This document shows, piece after piece, positions 35,146-45,492 of a stretch of 64,000 bases of DNA. The translations under genes were made by a program, and so were the position numbers. Numbering within the stretch: position 1 is the stretch's first letter; each line of letters starts with the position of its first letter. The notes beneath the pieces are model-generated. The model was not told the DNA's origin and searched no databases. It saw only the letters and a program-made list of their open reading frames with translations. This DNA comes from Sparus aurata. Lineage: Eukaryota > Chordata > Actinopteri > Spariformes > Sparidae. The DNA lies in NCBI RefSeq assembly GCF_900880675.1, contig NC_044191.1, forward strand, positions 3,186,741 through 3,250,740, written 5' to 3'.

Positions 35146-35334
35146 GGTGAAAACTAGTAACACACGCAAAAACCTCAAATAGGGCGGTTTCCAACACATT
35201 TGCACCTGTTATTCATTGCGCGAGCAATCTTAGTTGATCACCCATCACTCGCAAACCAACAGCACGTGCAATCTGTTAGCGCGCGCAAGCAATTTAGTGC
35301 CCCTTATCTGGGATCTTAGTAAATCAGGCCCTCA

Positions 35335-35861
35335 GTTGACGGAGTCTGACCACCAAGAATCACTGATGCAACCAAAGTCCCCTCTCCTCATCCTGCTGAA
35401 GTCCGGTGCAGTTGGCCTGGAACACAGTCCGGTCAAGTAGAGCTATTGCACTGCTGCATCTTCATGTGCCGCCAATCCAACAGTAAAGTTTATAATCAAT
35501 TAACTTATTTTTCAATATCAACATCATGGTAGTTTTTCACTATAGTTTTAATCTCTATATCTCTTGAATAATTCAAAGACCTGAAAGGTAGAAGTGTTGT
35601 CTTTTGAACTCTCTTTTCTCTTTCCCTCTATCCTGCTCTCTCTCTCTTTCAATGACGATAAAGGGAAGCCACATCATCTTTATTGATAATTATCAAAGGC
35701 AGACTCCATGTAAAAAGATAGGGCTGGCAGTAGCAGCGCTACAGCAGCAAGGCTGTCTGTGTGGACAGACACGTGTGTGATGCCCCATTTCCACAAAGGT
35801 ATGTGTAAGGACACAAGGCAGCCAGAACTCCATTTATTCCTATGAGACTCTCCTTGATATA
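35335..35861. other. No recognised gene
   Basis: Short sequence between the Myb-carrying element and the next LINE; CT-rich around 35615-35650. It may include a remnant of the upstream part of the minus-strand LINE, but I cannot read it. Confidence 0.4.
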
Positions 35862-36200
35862 TAAACGGCACTATTATCCCAATACTTAAAACAGCCAAAA
35901 TATCTGGTCTTAATGATTCAAGACCTGTGGCCCTGAAATCTGTGGCCATGAAAGCATTTGAACGTATAGTCCTGGCACACATCAAATATGTTACATCTCA
36001 CCTCATGGACCCATTATACTTTGCTTATCACCCAAATACAGTAGGTCTACAATGCATTCAATCTGGCACTGCACCACATTCTCAATCATCCGGAGGACAA
36101 ACAGCCATGCAAGAATCCTGTTCATCAATTCCAGCTCCACTTTTAATACTATCAACCCAATTAAGCTGTTCAGAAAACTCCAGGACATGAACAATAATAC
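35862..36200 (+). pseudogene. LINE RT, first half (plus-strand split LINE)
   Basis: The frame from about 35864 reads NGTIIPILKTAKISGLNDSR and PVALKSVAMKAFERIVLAHI, then MDPLYFAYHPN. This is the fish Rex/CR1-type RT region in which a lysine-rich VPK step precedes the RPVALTS block. Later sequence, partly in another frame, gives ARILFINSSSTFNTI, where the family has an F-x-D-F-S-S block; the catalytic Asp is lost here. The segment breaks at about 36200 and resumes at 38275. It is an inactive remnant. Confidence 0.65.
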
Positions 36201-36362
36201 TGACAAAATAATAGATTCTTAGATGCATCAGGATGCGGATGTGGACGATTCTGAATCGATTCACAAATGTCAAAAAATGATTTTCTAAATGTTAACTGAC
36301 AACATAATGTTGCAGATCTTGTAAGTGTGGGAGTGCAGTGCCGGACAGTTGATGGCGTGCAC

Positions 36363-37177
36363 TAGGGCTGTCAACATTGCTCCAAAATGACGTTTGAATA
36401 TTCTCTCTAAAAAACCCATAGGTTTGAACCATTCGAATATCTATATTTGCACATTATGTCAATAACAGGAGGACAAACTGATACATTGAGACATAACTAC
36501 TTGTATAAGTATTTTCTGGATACGGTACCTCAGTTCATATGCCTAACAAAACTCTCTGAAGCCCGTGCCATCAACGATACTGATCGGCCTCATGCATATG
36601 AACGAAGCAAGTTTCTTCATGCACGCCTCTTGTCATGCTGCAGGCAAAGAGCTTGGGGTGGGCGGTGAAAAATATATAGTCGAGACGTGGCTGTTTAGTT
36701 GGCATTCCAGACATCATGGCATGCTCGTTTGGGTGCACATTTTCGGCATGTGCCCTCATGTTGCTAGTGGTGGAATGGTAAGCTAACTGTAGCTTACACA
36801 GCTTGCATACAACTTTATCTCGAGTCTCTGCATTTTTGCCGTCCACTGACCAAAATCCGAAGTATTTCCAAAAGGGACTTTTTAGGTTGCTTGGAGTCCA
36901 AACCACTCTCTCTGCTGCCGAGCTGAACTTTCTGCCACTTTCTTTTTTCTCTCGGCCATCTGCATCTGCCACTTTTTTTTGTCGCGTGTAACTTTCAGCA
37001 GTGAGTGACGCTTGCAAGTGCAACTCCTGTGACCTGTCCCTGACCCGTCATGCAGTGCGCCCACTCGCAAAGCAGCCGCTGATGTGTTTTTTTCCACAGT
37101 CGAATATTAATTTTCACACAGTTTTTTTTTAATATTCTAATATATATTTGAATTTAGAATATTCCTTGACAGCCCTA
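36363..37177 (-). mobile_element. Inner hAT element with BED-finger gene only
   Basis: Ends are TAGGGCTGTCAACATTG and CCTTGACAGCCCTA. The flanks GCGTGCAC (36355-36362) and GCTTGCAC (37178-37185) form an 8-bp duplication with one difference. Subterminal ATATTC/GAATAT words are present at both ends. It contains one minus-strand exon with a BED finger and no catalytic domain. Confidence 0.85.
36571..37023 (-). CDS. BED zinc-finger protein fragment of hAT origin
   Basis: An open frame of 150 codons. Residues 50-61 read PFWKYFGFWSVD, followed by C73, C76, H92 and H97, a complete BED-type zinc finger as at the N-terminus of ZBED-like hAT transposases. In the intact family it binds DNA at the element ends. 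Downstream residues (HAMMSGMPTKQPRLD) are the usual linker. The frame then ends without the RNase-H-like catalytic core or hAT dimerisation region, and the element's other end follows directly, so the catalytic part was removed by internal deletion. The upstream residues are basic and could include a nuclear localisation signal. Whether it is expressed cannot be seen. Confidence 0.65.
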   Translation of the reverse strand: MHLQASLTAESYTRQKKVADADGREKKESGRKFSSAAERVVWTPSNLKSPFWKYFGFWSVDGKNAETRDKVVCKLCKLQLAYHSTTSNMRAHAENVHPNEHAMMSGMPTKQPRLDYIFFTAHPKLFACSMTRGVHEETCFVHMHEADQYR

Positions 37178-37229
37178 GCTTGCACATAACAAAAACATGA
37201 GATGGCTGAGTGCGACATTCAACTGGCAC

Positions 37230-37870
37230 TCTCTGCTTTAAAAGCAAGCGTGTTGAAGCATTTTGGCTTCTATGAAGTTGAAGGGAAAAGGACCTGGACA
37301 AGAGCCACGCCATATGCAAGTTGTGTCGAACTAAACTAAAACATTTTGGAAACATGACAAACATGAGAAACCACATTACACGTTTCCACCCAGAGGAGGA
37401 AGAAAAAATAGTTGGTTATAGTTGCTTCCAACCAGAGACAATCGAGCAAGCGATATCAAATTTTGCACCCAACTCGGAAAGGAATTACAAACTCTGTTGC
37501 AACTTTTATTACTAAGGACTTCTGTATTCGGTTGTCAGGAACCACGACTTTCGCCCTATGTTGCGCACATTATAGCCGAGATACAATGTCCCATTACGAA
37601 TCTATTTCACTGACACGGCGATCCCGACATTCTACAACAAGACCAAAACTGAAGTCATGTAATCACTGAAGAAAGCAAGTAGGATGACTGTAACATGTGA
37701 TGCGTGGACAACCATTGCCACAGAATCTTATGTCATCGTAACTGTGCATTTCATCACTCTGTGCTCTAAACAAGAGCAATGAACGAGAGCCATACGGGTG
37801 CAAGTATGGCTGAGCTTTTAAATAATGTAGCAGAGGAATGGCAGATCACTAAGAAAGATTTAGGGCAGCT
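37230..37870 (+). pseudogene. hAT transposase remnant (ZBED1-like)
   Basis: Reads in order CKLCRTKLKHFGNMTNMRNH followed by ITRFHPEEE, the second half of a BED finger. Then come TIEQAISNFAPNSER, a piece like AIPTFYNKTKTEVM, and TVTCDAWTTIATESY with VHFITLC, the first conserved block of the hAT catalytic core. The end is ESHTGASMAELLNNVAEEW. The pieces fall in different frames with in-frame stops, so it is clearly dead. It stops before the second catalytic Asp, and about 400 bp of AT-rich DNA separate it from the element's right end. The inner hAT at 36363-37177 has separated it from the left end. Confidence 0.7.
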
Positions 37871-38274
37871 TTTTATGTTGCTAGTTACTCAGAAAATGAT
37901 GAAGTACACAAACTTTATTTTTGTAGTAGAGCTGTTGGTACAAGATTCTATATTTTTCAATGAAAGCTGTGATTTTGGTACAGCAAAATGTTTTGGGTTT
38001 TTTTTGACTGAAGAATTATATTGCTCATTGCACATAACAGGAGGATATGTTGGTTAGAAGAAATTAATTTTTATGTTAGTGATTCAGAATATGCTGAAGC
38101 TGTATTAATTTTCTACATGTATGCTGCTATACAGGAACAGTTTTCTTTTCCTGTTGGTTCTTTGCACAGCTGGGACATTTGTTTTATTAATTAAATATAT
38201 TGAAAGTACACTCATCATGGAAATCAGTAATCGAATCGAATCGAATCGTGAGGAGCTGTGAGATTCCCAACCCT

Positions 38275-38990
38275 AATTAACACCTTGATGTGCCTCTGGA
38301 TTCTGAACTCTTTGAAAAACAGGAGTCAAGTCTTCAAACCAATTAACATCACATCTCACCACCAACACGGGGGTGCCACAAGGATGCGTTTTGTCCCCAC
38401 TACTCTTTACCCCCATCACAAATTACTTAAAATCCATATCAAACTCCATCAAAATCCTGAAAAACGAGGATGACACCACAATTATAAGACTGATCACAAG
38501 AGACAATGAGGATGTATTTAGGCTGGAGGTGATGAAGACTGTCAACTGGTGCAAGGAAAATGGTCTGATCCTGAACGTAAAAAAGACAACAGAAGTGGTC
38601 ATCGACATCAGAACAAAACAAGCAATAAAATCATCAATAGCCAACCAATCACAGCAATGGTCTCCTTCATGTTTTTCAGCACACACATCAGCAATAACCT
38701 CAAATGGAACTTCAACGCCAATTCTCAAACAACGAAAGCCAAATAGAGACTCTGTTAAGACAGCTTTAAAAAATTACAGTCAAACAAAGTCTACTGATTC
38801 AATTTTACACAGCCATAATCCAAAGCATCCACTCACTGTCAATCACTGTATGGTACAGAAACACATCAAAACATATAATAAAGTAAACTGATAGAATAAT
38901 CATTGGAGCATCTAGGATCATAGGATGTAAACTCCCAACAGATGTATCAGTCTGATATGAAATGCAGTCAGATCGTCCTGAAAGTTTAAT
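38275..38990 (+). pseudogene. LINE RT, second half (plus-strand split LINE)
   Basis: Continues the segment ending at 36200. It includes NTGVPQGCVLSPLLFTP, the conserved RT block before the active site, then EDDTTIIRLI where the family has F-A-D-D-T, so the two Asp are kept but the Ala is replaced. Next comes WCKENGLILNVKKTTEVVID. After about 38640 the reading shifts to another frame with FFSTHISNNLKWNFNANS, the step that follows in CR1/Rex-type RT, and decays to about 38960. The orientation and order match an originally continuous LINE. Confidence 0.7.
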
Positions 38991-40993
38991 ATGAAGTTCT
39001 ACATCTCCCTCCAGTTCTGCTGTGCTCAGTTCTGTATTTTTTTCCATCTGTAATTTCCCCCATGGCTATACAGGTAGTATCTATCAGTCTGTAAAGAAGT
39101 GCATTTCCTTGCATCACTAGGGGTATTATCCATATATCTAGGAATCTACAGACACCAGTCACATATGTATAAAAATGGTCGCGAGCCACATCAGTTCAGC
39201 AATGCAGTCAGTTCAGCAATGCAGTTGTCACAAACTGTAAACGAACCACCTACACCAAAGCAGCAGTTGACAACCTCATGGTGTTATGGCTTTAAATGTG
39301 TATTTGTTTCATTCAGCATTTTATACAATTACAGTTAATTGAATTATTATTATTATTATTATTATTATTGACGTTGTTGTTGTGATAGTTCATATTCTTT
39401 CAGCAGAACTATCAAGATCTGACTTTCGAAAGTGAGGTTGCTTGAAAATTCCTTGCATTTAAAAAAAAAAAACTCCCCCTCTTATCTCCACATACAGGTT
39501 GACATGGACTCTATAAATACTGAGTTTCAGGTTTCCTCTAACCACAGAGAAGACATGGGACGGGATGGACTGTTTCAGCAAAGCAGGGCAAAACTGTTGT
39601 CTTATAACTTCCTTTTGCTCAGACTGCGTCCTCCTCAGTCATCATGACTGTGGGGACTTGTGTATGGTGGGCGGGCCTGTCCCATCCTGTCTGAGGATGT
39701 ATAAACAGCATCCTCGTCTTTCTTAATTGTTGTCTTTATCAGGTGCTCAGCCTGCAACTGACAAGTGAACCATGGCCTGCTGATAGATGTTTCCTTTCAA
39801 AGGCAAGACTAGTGAGGTCAGTGTTGTGTTATCAATAGCAACCTAGTGAACACATTCTTCCGTTATCCACTGTGTTGTGGTGTAGTCCAAGGGGAGTAGT
39901 TAATTCAAGTAGTTGACCAGTTGTGAATTTGGCCAGTAGTGGAGATTTGCTATGTGTAGATTCATCACACCATTTTACCAGAAATAATGGAAATGCATCC
40001 ATAAGCATTTTGAGGGGAAAAGTTGTTTAAACATAAATGGCTGTCTTGGTGTGTAAAAGTACTACTTACCTCCTTTCTCTACAAATTTGCTATCAGTCTA
40101 TCCAATTTCATCTAAAAAAAAATTCTGCCCTCATAAAACTGATGGTATGTTCTTACAAAGAATGTATAAGATCATGTTCATCTCAGACAGACAACAGATC
40201 CACTGCAGCTTACTCTCTACTTTAACATGTCACACTCTCTGGATCTATCCTGTTAATGTTGATGGTCTTTTTTTTTCAAAAAATCAATAGTTATGGAGGC
40301 TGTGATATAGTACTGCTGTACGAGCTCAAAGTTGTCACCACTAAGAAGAACCTTCATGTAAACAATTGGCTATATCCTACTGATGTTCCCTATTCTGTAT
40401 CATTCTGTTATGGTGATGCTCACATATGCATACCTATCAGTCTGCAGTGAGTGTGCTTTAATTGAATGGGATAAGTTGATGTGGTCCAAACAGTGTCTCA
40501 AGGCTCGGCCAGAGTAATATACAACAGGGCCAAAGGACATGAGACTTGAAGCCCCACTCTTGCTGACAGTGTTGATAGGTCACACTGCTCACCAAATATT
40601 TTTTGGCTGATAACTGAATTTTTTGTCAATGCTGTTGCTAAAATGGAACGATAACATACAACTAAAGTGAAATCTGGGAGTCAAGCCCCGACCTCCAAGT
40701 TTGCATTATGTGAGTTAAGAGAGAAGCATGGCCCCTTTGAGAAAAGGACAGTGTGCTGTGGTTGAGCAAAGAAAGAGCAAGAACATAGGTGACTGTGATC
40801 AGAGCAGACAGGTGTTAGCGACCAGAGCACAGGGAAAGTTTGTGTAAACTCTGCAGCTCAATAGGTTGTTTGGACATGATGTCACGTCACTGCCAAGATA
40901 GGGGAGAGGAAGTGATCTCTGCATGGTGAAGCACAATAAAAATTCTGTGCAAACCATTCGAATCAGGAAAGAAAAGAGCTACTTTCCCTCCCT
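38991..40993. other. No recognised gene
   Basis: Contains an (ATT)n tract at 39342-39369 and several short frames without motifs. Nothing else is supported. Confidence 0.5.
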
Positions 40994-41135
40994 TTTTTAG
41001 CCTCTATGCTTTTATGTTTTAGTCCCTTGTGTTTTTAGCCTCTATGCTTTTATGTTTTAGTCCCTCATGTTTTTAGCCTCTATGCTTTTATGTTTTAGTC
41101 CCTCATGTTTTCAGCCTCTATGCTTTTTGCTTTAT
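40994..41135. repeat. 38-bp tandem repeat
   Basis: Three near-identical units start at 40994, 41032 and 41070, with a partial fourth at 41108. Each reads TTTTTAGCCTCTATGC, then TTTTATGTTTTAGTC, then CCTCATG. Confidence 0.9.
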
Positions 41136-41392
41136 TTTACTGTTTTAGTCTGTCAGTTTTTAATCTCCAGTGTTTCCTCATGCGGGCCTGCCAGACTGGG
41201 AGTTGGCTCTGCACCAAAGGTTGCTTCTTCCGCGCCTCAGGTGTCGTTGCCCGGCTATCTCTCTTTAGTGACAGCTAGTATATGTCTGGGTGTGAGTGGG
41301 TGGGTCTGTGTGTCTGCGTGCATATGTGTTAATGTGTATATGAGTGTGTATGTATTTGTGTATGTCCCTGTGCATACCTGTGGGGGTGGGAA

Positions 41393-41517
41393 GGTTGGGT
41401 TTTGATTTTCTTTTCTTGATTTTATTTGCTGTTTTAATCTCTGTTGTTGTTTTTTTTTATCTCTGTAAGGCACTTTGTGCTCCTTTTTTGTATGAAAAGC
41501 ACCATACAAATAAAGAC
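41393..41517 (+). repeat. LINE or SINE 3' tail (L2-like)
   Basis: Ends with AAGGCACTTTGTGCTCC, then GAAAAGCACCATACAAATAAAG, the common L2-type 3' signature in fish. Preceding sequence is T-rich; no coding part is visible. Confidence 0.45.
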
Positions 41518-41607
41518 TGACCTGTAGAACCTGTAGAAGGAGGTCTCTGGGCCCTGCTCTTTGCTGCTGAGCGTCTCTGGGCTCATAGGTGGAGCAAACA
41601 GTGCAGC

Positions 41608-42034
41608 TGTCAGGTTTCACAAAATGGCAGGCAAGAACCCAATAGTACAACACAAAAAAAACAGTTCAGGTGCAGAAACAGGGTTTAATACGAAGCAAAG
41701 GTCAAACCAGGTGATCAATCAGCAAAGCAAACACATCAAAAAGGAGCAGGCAAAAGGAAAAGTCCAAAGTCCAGAAAAGCAGAATGCTGGAGAGCTAGGT
41801 TAACACACTAGAAAATCTGGCAAAGACCTGAGGGAAAAGGATCTGTACAAATACTGAGGGGCTGATTAGCTGATGAGGAGCAGGTGATTATGGGGGTGGG
41901 GCAGGCCAGGTGGATCAAACCAACAGGTAATGCAGAGCAGAAGGGAGTTGCAGGGTCTGAAATGACATGAGAGTTAGTGTGGCAAAACAGGGAACAAACA
42001 AATGAAAAACTAAAGCCTGGCTGAAGTTGTGACA
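41608..42034 (-). repeat. 3' LTR
   Basis: 427 bp on the minus strand from TGTCACAACTTC to AAACCTGACA, i.e. TG...CA ends with a short inverted TGTCA/TGACA. The last 126 bp match the truncated 5' LTR with about four substitutions and one indel, as counted by eye. Confidence 0.85.
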
Positions 42035-42046
42035 GAACCCCCCCTA
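42035..42046 (-). other. Polypurine tract
   Basis: In element orientation TAGGGGGGGTTC directly precedes the TGTCACA start of the 3' LTR, the expected place and composition for the plus-strand primer. Confidence 0.75.
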
Positions 42047-42079
42047 CAAGGGACAGCTCCTGACGTCCCACCGGGCTGG

Positions 42080-42987
42080 TCAGGAGTGGGAGGTCATGTG
42101 TGGCCAGCCAAACCTTCTGACCGGGAGTGTAGCATGGTGCAGGGGTCCGACAGTGGTAGGCATTACTCTGGTACCGGTTGGACGAACACAGGAGAGCAGA
42201 ACGGGCCCGCAACCAGGTGCACCGACAGCGCTGGATGAACGCCTGGACAGACGGGACACTGGCTTCTTGCTCTTGCTCAGGGAACAGTGGAGGTTGATTT
42301 CCCTGAGAGCACTGAAAAGGAGAAAGCCTCTTGCCGAGCTGGGAAGTGTATTGTGAGCATACTCAACCAACAGAAGCTGCTTGGACCAGGAGGATGGGTT
42401 CTGGGACATGATGCAACGCAAGGCAGTCTCCATTTCCTGGTTCATCCGTTCAGTCTGTCTGTTTGATTGAGGATGGAAACCAGAGGATAGACTGACCATG
42501 ACCCCAAACAGCTGGCAAAACTCTGTCCAGAAACGAAAAGTGAACTGTGGCCCCCGGTCAGAGACAATGTCACAGGGGATGCCGTGCAGACGGAAAACAT
42601 GGTGCAACATAAGTCCAGCTGTTTCTTTGGCAGATGGTAATTTGGGCAGTGGAACAAACTGAGCAGATTTAGAAACCCGTCCACAATAGTAAGAATGGTG
42701 GTGTTACCCTCTGAGGGAGGCAGTCCGGTGACAAAGTCGAGTGAGACGTGGGACCATAGAAGATGAGGAATAGGCAGTGGCTAAAGAAGGCCGGAAGGGG
42801 CATGGCGAGTGGTCTTGTGCTGAGAGCAAGTCTGGCAGGCAGCGATAAACTCCTTAGTGTCCTCTTCCATGGAAGCCCACCAGAAATGTTGCTTCAGCAG
42901 AGCTAGGATGCACCTAACCCCTGGGTGACAGGCAAGGCGAGAAGAATGTCCCCACTGGAGGACCTGAGAGCGAAGATTCACAGGCAC
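42080..42987 (-). pseudogene. Gypsy integrase
   Basis: Inserts the retrotransposon cDNA into the host chromosome. The N-terminal zinc-binding region is read at 42987-42781, with HSSRLACHPGV followed by CQTCSQHK (HHCC type). After a frame change the catalytic core has DIVSDRGPQFT (second catalytic Asp) and HPQSNRQTERMNQEME (catalytic Glu) at 42610-42320. The first catalytic Asp would fall in the damaged stretch 42620-42780, where frames switch. Past 42300 the frame shifts again and a C-terminal piece (YTPGQKVWLATHDLPL) continues to about 42090 in the adjacent frame. Broken by several frameshifts. Confidence 0.8.
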
Positions 42988-43188
42988 ATACAGACGATTA
43001 TCAGGGCATCACTGGGAGCCAGGTGGTCAGCCTGAGACAGTTTTACCTTGTCCACAATGTCCCAGGTAACTGTGCCGATGACCACCTTAGTGGGAAGGAT
43101 ACTCTCAGGTTGTGTGGGACCATTGTCAGACTGGAACTGACGGGACAGGGCATCTGGTTTGACGTTCCTTGAACGGCCTAATGGGAGT

Positions 43189-44100
43189 TCAACCATTTGG
43201 CTGACCGGATGTACCCCAGGTTTTTGTGGTCTGTCCACACCACAAATGGATGCTTTGCCCCCTCCAACCAGTGCCTCCACTCCTCAAGAGCCATCTTGAA
43301 AGCCAATAGCTCCCGATTTCCAACATCATAATTCCTTTCTGCTGGGGACAATTTGTGGGAGAAAAAAGCGGATGAATGTAACTTTTGGTCCTCTGCTGAC
43401 TGCTGAGACAGGACTGCCCCCGCCCCGGAGTCTCATCCAGTTCCACAACAAACTGGCATTCTGGATCTGGAAGAATGAGAATGGGAGCAGAAGAGAATCG
43501 TGATCTTAACTCCCTGAACCCCCTTTCTGCAGCAGGGGACCATTGAAAGGCTACCTTTTGGGAGGTGTGGGCTGTCAGGGGGGCTGCCACAGAACTATAA
43601 TTGCGGATAAACCTAAGATAGAATTTGGCAAACTCCAGGATCTGTTGAAGCTTCTTCCGAGTGGTGGGAACCGGCCGATCCACCACCGCTTTAACTTTGG
43701 TGGGATCCATGTGAATACGTCCGACCGAAATGATGTATCCCAGGGACGACACCTCAGTGGCATGGAACTCAGACTTCTCCGCCTTCACGAACAACTGGTT
43801 CTCTAGGAGTCTCTGGAGAACACTACGTACATGCTGCGCATGTTCCTGTGCAGACTTTGAGAAGATAAGGAAATCGTCAAGATATACACATACAAATACA
43901 TTGAGAAAATCCCAGAGCACATCATTCACCAAGGCTTGGAATACTGCAGGAGCATTAGTGAGTCTGAAAGGCATAACCAGGTACTTGTAGTGGCCCCTCG
44001 AGGTATTGAACGCCGTTTTCCACTCATCCCCCTCCCGAATGCGCACAAGGTGATAGGCATTCCTGAGATCAAGCTTGGTAAACACAGAAGCCCCTTGCAA
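43189..44100 (-). pseudogene. Gypsy reverse transcriptase and RNase H
   Basis: The longest open piece of pol, 303 codons. RT blocks run from FTKLDLRNAYHLVRI (first catalytic Asp) through YLVMPFRLTNAPAVFQAL to the active site YLDD at residues 73-76 (VYLDDFLIFS). Connection sequence LEFAKFYLRFIRNYSSVAAPL follows. RNase H begins with FVVELDETPGRGQ, where the family usually has V-D-A-S, and is then lost to a frameshift near residue 235. RT of this kind copies the element RNA into DNA in cytoplasmic particles. The N-terminal part of RT is in the preceding frame at 44156-44300. Confidence 0.85.
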
Positions 44101-44155
44101 CAGTTAAAATGCAGAAGAGGTGAGTGGGAGGGGGTGCCTGTTTTTAATGGTGACA

Positions 44156-44532
44156 TCACTCAGACTTTGGTAATCGATGCAGGAGAGATTTGTCCTTTTT
44201 GTCCATGAACAAAAATCCAGCTCCAGCAGGAGACGAAGAGGTGATACCTGCTGCCAGGGAGTTGTTAATGTATTCATCCATGGCCTTGGTTTCAGGGGCT
44301 GACAGAGAGCAGAGTGGTGGTGGAACCGCTGGCATTTGCCTGGCCTGCATGAGCTGCATGAGCTGCTGGAGCTGACCGCTCAGAGTCTCCAAATGTTGAT
44401 TGTGACGTGCAGAAGCCTCCTGGAAAGCCACCTCCATAGCGGTGAAGCATTTCTCCTGATGGTGTAGAGCAGCAGCTTGTGCTGCCAGTTCTTGCTTTAT
44501 GTTCTCCATGTCGGCTGGGTTCATTTTTGGCC
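44156..44532 (-). pseudogene. Gag N-terminus fused to RT N-terminus
   Basis: Starts MNPADMENIKQELAAQAAAL soon after the 5' LTR and a CTGGCCA leader. It is a coiled-coil-like gag start with repeated LMQLMQA. After PAVPPP it passes in frame to PETKAMDEYINNSLAAGI and SSPAGAGFLFMDKKD, which belongs to the RT N-terminus. The capsid, nucleocapsid zinc knuckle and protease are absent. The fusion marks an internal deletion of more than a kilobase, or recombination, during earlier copying. The frame then ends at 44156. Confidence 0.75.
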
Positions 44533-44541
44533 AGATTGTAC

Positions 44542-44666
44542 TGTCAGGTTTCACAAAATGGCAGGCAAGAACCCAATAGCACGACACAAAAAAACAGTTC
44601 AGGTGCAGAAATAGGGTTTAATACGAAGCAAAGTTCAAACCAGGTGATCAATCAGCAAAGCAAACA
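44542..44666 (-). repeat. 5' LTR, truncated
   Basis: Matches the downstream 126 bp of the 3' LTR (41608-41733). The upstream 300 bp are missing; unrelated sequence begins at 44667. Confidence 0.8.
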
Positions 44667-44984
44667 AATGGCCTGGCCTGTCTGCTCAACCACACAAGCC
44701 TGGACATGCTCTGGCAACTAAGAAGGCCCAAAGGATGAGCGACACCAAGAGGAGCAGCAGAGGACTGAGACAGAGGCCGAAGGGGTCATTGTGTCTGCTG
44801 ACAGGGCTGCGGCTTTTTGGCCGCCATACCAGACAACAAGAAAAGCAGACATTACCACAGCCACTGTGTGATCTAACAGCTTTAAAGGCAGAACAGAGCT
44901 GGTCTCAGCTCAACTAGCTAAGATCACATACACGTTGTCTCTCTGATAGCATTACCTGCCACATTTTTGATCAGCATATGTCCT
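44667..44984. other. Unassigned sequence
   Basis: A purine-rich, slightly GC-richer segment without a recognised motif, between the truncated LTR and an L2-type fragment. Confidence 0.4.
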
Positions 44985-45435
44985 TTAAATCCCACATAAA
45001 ACACATTTCAAGGACTGACTTATTTTAACTCCATCACATTGCCAAAATCAGGCACATCCTGTCTCAAGAAAATCAGTCCATGCTTTTGTTACTTCCAGGC
45101 TGAATTATTGCAATTCCTTATAATCAGGCATAGTAACAAATCATATTTTTGAAATCCAAAGCCCTTAATGACTAAGACTTGTCATATTTTAAAGAGCTCA
45201 TGGTACCCCATTACCCCACTCCAACACTGCGCTCCTAGCTTGCAAAGTTTGTTGTGTTTCCTAGAACCAGGGTCCACTAGAGGTTTTTGCCTGTTTAAAG
45301 GCACTTTTTCAGACCACACCTTCCCGCATGAGCAAGCACTTGGCTACAGAGGCGAGGAAAGAGTATGGTCTAGACCTGCTCTAAATGAAAAGTGTCATTC
45401 AATACATTTTGTGGCGATCTAAATAAAATTGAATT
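44985..45435 (+). pseudogene. L2-type LINE C-terminal fragment
   Basis: Across frames the plus strand gives FKSHIKHISRTDLF, then LHHIAKIRHILSQ, then FVTSRLNYCNSL followed by a stop and SG, then KELMVPHYPTPTLRS. This is the order found near the end of RT in L2-clade fish LINEs. A deletion lies between the third and fourth pieces, and the rest is shifted. The fragment ends in AAATAAAATTGAATTG. The active site is not included. Confidence 0.65.
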
Positions 45436-45492
45436 GTCATTTCTACTAGATAAAGTACCTTACAAGATAGTCTTTAGGATGTATTTTTAATA

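Larger units (their letters stand above)
33730..35331 (-). mobile_element. Harbinger-like element carrying only a Myb-like gene
   Basis: Starts GGGCCTGATTTACTAA and ends TTAGTAAATCAGGCCC, a 16-bp inverted repeat, flanked by TCA on both sides (33727-33729 and 35332-35334). Both ends have arrays of GCGCGCAA/CGCGTGCAAA words. Within it the minus strand holds two exons of a Myb/SANT-like gene and no transposase. A 3-bp duplication and a Myb-like partner gene fit PIF/Harbinger; TCA is not the usual TWA target, so the superfamily is an inference. Confidence 0.7.
36201..38274 (+). mobile_element. Outer hAT element, itself interrupted
   Basis: The right end reads ATCGAATCGAATCGAATCG, then GATTCCCAACCCTAA (to 38274). 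The left part has GATTCTGAATCGATTC words near 36235 but its exact terminus is lost. Between them lie hAT transposase remnants (37230-37870) and a separate complete hAT insertion (36363-37177). The whole block splits a plus-strand LINE. Confidence 0.6.
41608..44666 (-). mobile_element. Ty3/Gypsy LTR retrotransposon, degenerate
   Basis: Minus-strand element: a truncated 5' LTR (44542-44666), a gag start fused to RT, RT/RNase H, integrase, a polypurine tract next to 42035 and a full-length 3' LTR (41608-42034). The internal region is about 2.5 kb against the 4-5 kb usual for the family, so much of gag, protease and parts of pol are missing. Numerous frameshifts break the reading. Confidence 0.85.
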
